Source: Lingula anatina (Eukaryota > Brachiopoda > Lingulata > Lingulida > Lingulidae). From it: DNA of 64,000 nt. Shown in pieces: positions 58,901 through 64,000 of this stretch (positions within the stretch are counted from its first letter, which is position 1; every line of letters begins with the position of its first letter). The notes beneath the pieces were generated by a model. That model saw only the letters and a list, made by a program, of their open reading frames with translations, had not been told where the DNA came from and searched no databases. The stretch lies in the NCBI RefSeq assembly GCF_001039355.2, contig NW_019775070.1, forward strand, positions 41,779-105,778. Direction: 5' to 3'. The position numbers and the translations under genes were made by a program.

Positions 58901-61108
58901 TATTATTATTATACCAGGTGTTTCCAGAGGCGTTTCCTATTTGGCACAGCTCTTTACAATGTTGTAAAGTATTACAATGATCATTGTAAATGTTGATAAT
59001 TTAAAATTAAATTGTATTGTTATTTTACCAGGTGTTTCCAGAGGCGTTTCCTATTTGGCACAGCTCTTTCCATGTTTTAAAGCATTACAATGATCATTGT
59101 AAATGTTGATAATTTAAAATTCAACTGTATTGTTATTGATCCAGGTATTTCCAGGGGCATTCCTTACTTGGAACAGCTCTTTACATGTTGTAAGGTATTA
59201 CAATGATCACTGTAAATGTTGATAATTTAAAATTAAATTGTATTGTTATTTTACCAGGTGTTTCCAGGGTCATTTTCTACATAGCGCAGCTCTTTCCATA
59301 TTTTAATTAAAGTATTACAATGATCATTGTAAATGTTGATAATTTTCCTTACTTGGAACAGGCCTTTAAATGTTACGAAGTATAACAATAATTGTTAATG
59401 TTGATAATTGTATTGTTATTGTTCAAAATTAAATTGTATTGTAATTGTACCAGGTGTTTCCAGGGTCATTTCCTACTTGGAACAGCTCTTTCCATATTGT
59501 AAGGTATTACAATGATCATTGTAAATGTTGATAATTTAAAATTAAATTGTATTGTTATTGCACCAGGTGTTTCCAGTGACATTTCTTACCTGGAACAGCT
59601 CTTTACATGTTGTGAAGTACTACAATATGATCACTGTAAATGTTGATAATTTAAAATTAAATTGTATTGTTATTTTTCCAGGTGTTTCCAGGGGCGTTCT
59701 TTACTTGGCACAGCTCTCTCCATGCTACTGAGTACTGCAGCACTTCTGATGTTTGCTGGTACAAGCAGCTGGGGTTACTTGTTCAATTCTCTGTTTATGG
59801 TGCTTGCTGGTGCTTTCAACTGTGGGCCAGACAGTATACTTGGTGAGACACTTCAGGATAGTATATTTATTAGGGAATTGATATGGAGATAAATGGGGGA
59901 TTTGGACAGTGATTGTTCTCTATTCATTGTACTTACTGGAACTTTCAGCCACTGGCCAGATATGAAGCTATTGCATTATTTCTGAAATAATACTATTCTC
60001 TAATATAATATCACAGACTTATAAAATCTGGAGGGGAGAAGTTGGGGTAGAGAACTTTTTTGGGTTGTGCTGTAACTGTAGCCACAGTGGGTTAGGTGGG
60101 TTTGGGTAGGGGGGGCATTGGTGTGGAGATGGTGTAGAGAGTGGTAAATTTCATTTATTTTGCTTTCAGCTCTGAAATGTGTTACTTTGTAGATATATCA
60201 TGATACAAAATGCAAGAATTGCTAGCACAGTCTTTGTTTTGTAAATAGTATTGTATGTATATATTATATGTTCGCCTATTATTGACAGTGACATAACTTT
60301 GTAACTGCTGTTATTTTCAAAGAAATGCTGCACTCCAGTGTAATCTTTTATTTCAAAGAAGAAATTCTGTCAAAATCACATCTTGGACATAACAAACATT
60401 GGATGATATTTATACATATAAAAGAAATTGTGGACAATTTTTAATACTAACATTTATGGGAAATAAGAAACAAAAGGCAATTAATAATGATGATGTGCTT
60501 GTCATTTCTAGGTGGTGCAATTGGTGCAGAACTGGGGGAAATGGACGGAAGAAATGCAGCAGCAGCTGTCACAGGAATTATCAATGGTATAGTATTGTTA
60601 TATGTAATTAATGAATTATGTACAAAGACTCCATATAGACTGTTTGATGTGGAAGTGTTGCATATCTGGAATATTTGAGACAAAGGCCAGAAAATCCCTT
60701 CTTTTTATGTTTTTACGTATGAGTATTATATATTTATTCTTGATCTTTTTGAGTATCACGCTTGTGTGGGGCATTTGAGGAGTCACTGATAAAGATGTGA
60801 TTTCTCAGAAATCTATCTAGGCAGACTGAGTATTTCTGTCTTTTTTTTTTTTTTTACAATTGATATATACTTCAAATACATTTCCTCTTTCCCCAAAACA
60901 CGTAGGGTTTGGCAGCGTCGGGGCATTCATAGAGGGTCCACTGATTGGTTTGGTGTCTGGCTACTATGGTTGGTCTGGCATGTTCTACCTGATGGTGCTC
61001 CTGTCCCTCTGTGGTACCTTGTCTGTATTCCGGGCAGCTATTGTATACAGTAGACAGAAATCTGGAGCTCGTTTGGAATCAGACTTGAAACTGATATCTG
61101 TAGTGTGA
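52937..61108 (+). CDS. SLC37/organophosphate:phosphate antiporter-like MFS transporter
   Basis: Thirteen exons join in frame (1,248 nt, 415 residues): 52937-53032, 54555-54647, 54923-55003, 55701-55769, 56192-56317, 56588-56647, 56935-57007, 57504-57528 (25 nt), 57600-57690, 57898-57992, 59682-59842, 60512-60586 and 60906-61108. The N-terminus YASTYLLRKPLGV and the loop-2 motif GSLGDRFGARKT are typical of the MFS organophosphate antiporter group (GlpT, UhpT, SLC37). GFILDRCFQGRS is the matching loop 8-9 motif, and RYCMYMWLPMYLLQH fits the start of the second half. The protein is a predicted 12-helix membrane protein exchanging a phosphorylated sugar or glycerol for phosphate; the actual substrate cannot be read from sequence. 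The start ATG has a good context (ACAACATGG). AATAAA signals follow at about 61342 and 61502. Confidence 0.87.
53033..54554. other. First intron of the SLC37-like gene
   Basis: It is 1.5 kb of AT-rich sequence with a poly-A run at about 54139-54160. No other exon was recognised. Confidence 0.55.
58590..59681 (+). repeat. Tandem array of degenerate copies of the exon-59682 start and its splice acceptor
   Basis: About eight units with a period of 113-115 bp precede the real exon. Each has a T-rich tract, CCAG|GTGTTTCCAG or a variant, about 60 bp resembling the beginning of the exon, then ATGATCATTGTAAATGTTGA and AATTTAAAATTAAATTG. The acceptor AGs end near 58691, 58804, 58917, 59031, 59144, 59257, 59453 and 59566; the real one ends at 59681. 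Older, weaker copies are visible near 58480 and 58600. The copy after 58804 still reads RCFQGYFLPGTALSMLLST, against RCFQGRSLLGTALSMLLST in the exon. Confidence 0.85.
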
Positions 61109-62638
61109 CTGTTACAGTGATCTGAATGTGCAAATATTATAGAAAGAGGTTGAATTTTATTTTTGATGACGGCTTGGAGGACACTGGTGCAAAATTATTA
61201 TTATTGTAAATAATTATAAAATATATGATGGTGCCCTTTTCAAATGCAATTTAAAATCGGTGTATGTGTTGCTATAAAATGATGTAAATCTCTTTATTTT
61301 TTAACATTATGATTAATTTATAGATTTTTATATTTCTTGTTAATAAAATATGTATTTATATTTTTTGTTTTTGTGAAAGGTGGAGGTTAAGTCATTCCAG
61401 ATATATATATTTTATGTAATAGTTCAATTATAGTAGTTGTTAGTATTATATTATGTGGGATTAAATGATATATCAAGCCTACATCTGTTACAAAATATAG
61501 TTAATAAAATAATGAAACATTAAAATACTTAATTGCCAATTAGGAGTCCCACATCACACATCACTGTGTCACACTGTTCCACATTTTGAAGCATGTTATG
61601 TAAGTCTTTTATATAAGGTTAAAATGAAATATTTTCTAATCCCAACTTATGATAAGTGTTTTAGGACAGGATGACATTCAACTCCCATTACTCTAACTTA
61701 CAATTACTTTATTTTATCATGTTATATTTAATTGTTATATAGGAATATATATGCATGTATGGCATCATGGACAAATACAGAAATGAGTGCAATGATGCCA
61801 AAAGAATCATTCCACATTTTAATAGATTTATAAAATGTTATGTAATTATATTATGTAATTAAAATTGAAGATTAAATCTTTTATGTGATTTCAGTTATAA
61901 GTCTAAAATAAATATTTGTTGTTTTGTTTCTTGTTTTACCCTTTTTTTTTTGGCATCCATCAGCTGTTTTCAAGTTTTTGCAAAAAATATTGTTATGTAT
62001 GGTCATTTTATAGAATGATATAATTTATTATAACTACTTTAGTTTATTTTGTGTTGTAGTTGTGTATTTTCTTTTCATAATTTCAGTTAAATAAAGTAAC
62101 TTATTTGACAATTCAGACAACACATCTTATCTAACAAATTAATTCCTAAGAAATTGTAGTTAGAATTACACAATTTGTAATTGAATGCATGGATCCTTAA
62201 AAACAGATTTTCTCCATGTAGAGTTGTCTGGATTTTTGCATAATGTGCGATTTGACTTGAAATGTAAAAACTTTTAATTTCAAATATGCAAAATGATGAG
62301 ACATTTCATTAATGTAGAATTTTTTCTAGACATTTGTTTTTGTTGTGAAAATAATTAAGTCACTCCTCTTTATTCCCCCCATTTTTATATACAAACACTG
62401 TCTGTAAATATTCTGAACACCATGTCTGTCCATAGTGTTGCCCCCCAAAACATCAAGTCCCTATAACTGCTAAACACTATTTTTGTTTAACTTTGAATTA
62501 ACTGAGTAGCATGGTTTGGTTAAAAAGGGGTTCCTTTCAGCATGATTTGATAAATTTTACAAAAGTTACATAACTATTTATTTATTTATTTATTTATTGT
62601 GCATGTATTTTGTTCACGTTTTCTCTATAAATGCCAAA

Positions 62639-62720
<82 letters not shown>

Positions 62721-63235
62721 TTTTGTTAAATTTTCACATATTATCAAGCTTGTACCTATTTAAAGTCGGCTTAATCATATTTTTTTACAAAAGTTATTTA
62801 ATTTTGTGCAAATGTATTTATGGGACGGTTGCAACATATACGTTACAGTTATTGGCATCCAGCCACATTTTTGCTTTACTTCAAATTTTCTGAGTGAAAA
62901 AAATTCATATAATTAATTTTTTTTTAATTTACTTATTTTTGTAAATACTGTTGCAAGTTTTACAAGCTTCAGCTAAGGCTACAAAACACTCCTGTACTTG
63001 AAGCTTTGCTGTGTACTGCAGGTCCCGCGTGCTGCAAATTGATTGTGTTAGATGAGACCAATAATCTCTAATTTGAAGTTCCTCATAAGATGTAAATGTA
63101 TATCATTATCAACCCCCACTTTGCCTATCAATTATTAAAATGTACAATGGAAAACATCCCAATTTATTCTCAGTATCGGATCAATGAATTACTTGGGTCG
63201 ATTTCCTTTGGCTATGAGATTATTATTAAGGTCAA
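61109..63235. other. Intergenic region after the SLC37-like gene
   Basis: It contains the 3' UTR with AATAAA signals, AT-rich unique sequence and a long (AT)n tract. A TTTA run lies just before 62600. No gene was recognised. Confidence 0.5.
62641..62712. repeat. (AT)n microsatellite
   Basis: About 36 AT units followed by a T run. The open frame through it is a repeat artefact. Confidence 0.95.
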
Positions 63236-63428
63236 AGGTCGTCCGTCTCACGAGAATAAAAGCCGGGTGGTATTTTGCAGCGTCATCCAGACAACTCTGA
63301 CGTTTAAACAGCGTTGAAGTCTGAAAGTACGTGGATCCTTTGGATCATTTATCTCTGAGGTTACTTTCAAGATTAAACGAACACGTTCACCGGCTCCCGA
63401 ACATAACACCAGCGTTCGGGCAGCAAAA
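63236..63428 (+). promoter_or_regulatory. Presumed promoter and 5' UTR of the glutaredoxin gene
   Basis: The sequence becomes CpG-richer here than in the surrounding intergenic DNA. A GAATAAAAGCC box near 63254 could act as a weak TATA element. The transcription start is not determinable. Confidence 0.35.
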
Positions 63429-63530
63429 ATGGCGCCACTTGCGGGGGACCCGAAAACTATCGTGCAAGACCATATTAACAAGCACAAAGTGATGATATTC
63501 AGCAAAACTACCTGTCCTTTTTGCAAAAAG
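63429..63530 (+). CDS. Glutaredoxin-domain protein, first exon (partial)
   Basis: ATG at 63429 (context AAAAATGG) opens 34 codons, ending at AAAAAG|GTAAAG in phase 0. The translation ends VMIFSKTTCPFCKK, the beta-strand and CPFC active site of a dithiol glutaredoxin. It could be a free glutaredoxin (GLRX2-like) or the N-terminal domain of a thioredoxin-glutathione reductase, which in several invertebrates begins in this way. The next exon is not in the window, so the two cannot be separated. Glutaredoxins reduce protein disulfides and glutathione mixed disulfides. Confidence 0.75.
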
Positions 63531-64000
63531 GTAAAGAAGCGTATCATTTTTATCTCTGGTGTGGTTGGAATGGAAGAGCATGAGTCTCGAGCGTGTGTAT
63601 GACGCGCAGTGATTTGTATTGGAAACTTCTAGATTTTGTCTAAAACTTGCAGTCTAGATTTACATGAAAGAAATCGCGTCCATTACGATGTCAATACCTT
63701 TGATTTAATGAAGTTGTGTTACAGAATCCCAGATTATTTTTTGTTTAACCCACAGCGTTTACTATCACATTCAGGGGTGGAGCCATGATTATTTGCTCTT
63801 TACTGTTTGGGCAGAATTTCTATCTGGAGCAGCACAGGATCAAGATATATGTCAGATATCCAGACATGCTGAAAACTTTTCAGAATGGCCAGACATTTGG
63901 ACCGACAGTATTGAAAAATTTGGTGGACCGAATGGATTTTTGTGGGACCGAAAATCACCCTATTCGAGAGGGGAATATTAGTGTGACACCCCCCCCCCCC
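63531..64000. other. Start of first intron of the glutaredoxin gene
   Basis: Unique sequence ending in a poly-C run. An open frame at 63793-63981 has no recognisable domain. Confidence 0.4.

Noticed and set aside
62597-62893. Open frame with a long Tyr-Ile repeat
   Set aside because: It is created by the (AT)n microsatellite.

Overview
The window looks like nuclear DNA of an invertebrate animal, probably a lophotrochozoan such as a mollusc (inference). It has long AT-rich introns, many GT-AG spliced exons with conserved phases, abundant microsatellites, and animal gene families. There are no operons, CRISPR arrays or phage genes. Two single N bases (6738 and 43947) each separate two nearly identical adjacent copies, which looks like unmerged haplotype overlap in the assembly rather than biology.

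Layout. (1) 681-2212, plus strand: the last three exons of an ABCA-type ABC transporter whose second ATPase domain has lost several catalytic residues. (2) About 3040-4806, plus: an intron-free coding gene for a FEM-1-like ankyrin protein with an N-myristoylation signal, preceded by a likely non-coding first exon. (3) 5011-8464: a 1.73 kb stretch present twice around an N. (4) 9078-52597, minus: one very large ANKRD26-type gene. I rebuilt 61 coding exons whose phases agree throughout, giving 10,485 nt (3,494 residues), about twice the length I recall for vertebrate ANKRD26. In order the protein has six ankyrin repeats, an acidic/serine linker, a single 1,006-codon exon of low complexity, a run of fifteen small phase-0 exons many of which carry an acidic EWDS motif, a charged single-helix exon, and about 1,100 residues of coiled coil with the ANKRD26 C-terminus. 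(5) 52937-61108, plus: a 13-exon SLC37/organophosphate-antiporter-like MFS transporter (415 residues), which starts 340 bp from the ANKRD26-like start in head-to-head orientation. One of its introns holds a tandem array of degenerate copies of the following exon's start, including its splice acceptor. (6) 63429-63530, plus: the first exon of a glutaredoxin-domain protein (CPFC active site), running off the window.

The genes are unrelated in function. ANKRD26 proteins are known as centriole distal-appendage scaffolds, SLC37/OPA proteins exchange organophosphates for phosphate across membranes, and glutaredoxins reduce disulfides. The only structural link is the divergent promoter between the ANKRD26-like and transporter genes. 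I see no defence or mobile system. The most unusual signals are the EWDS exon cassette, a pair of 9 and 12 nt microexons that together encode exactly one heptad, and the array of decoy splice acceptors.
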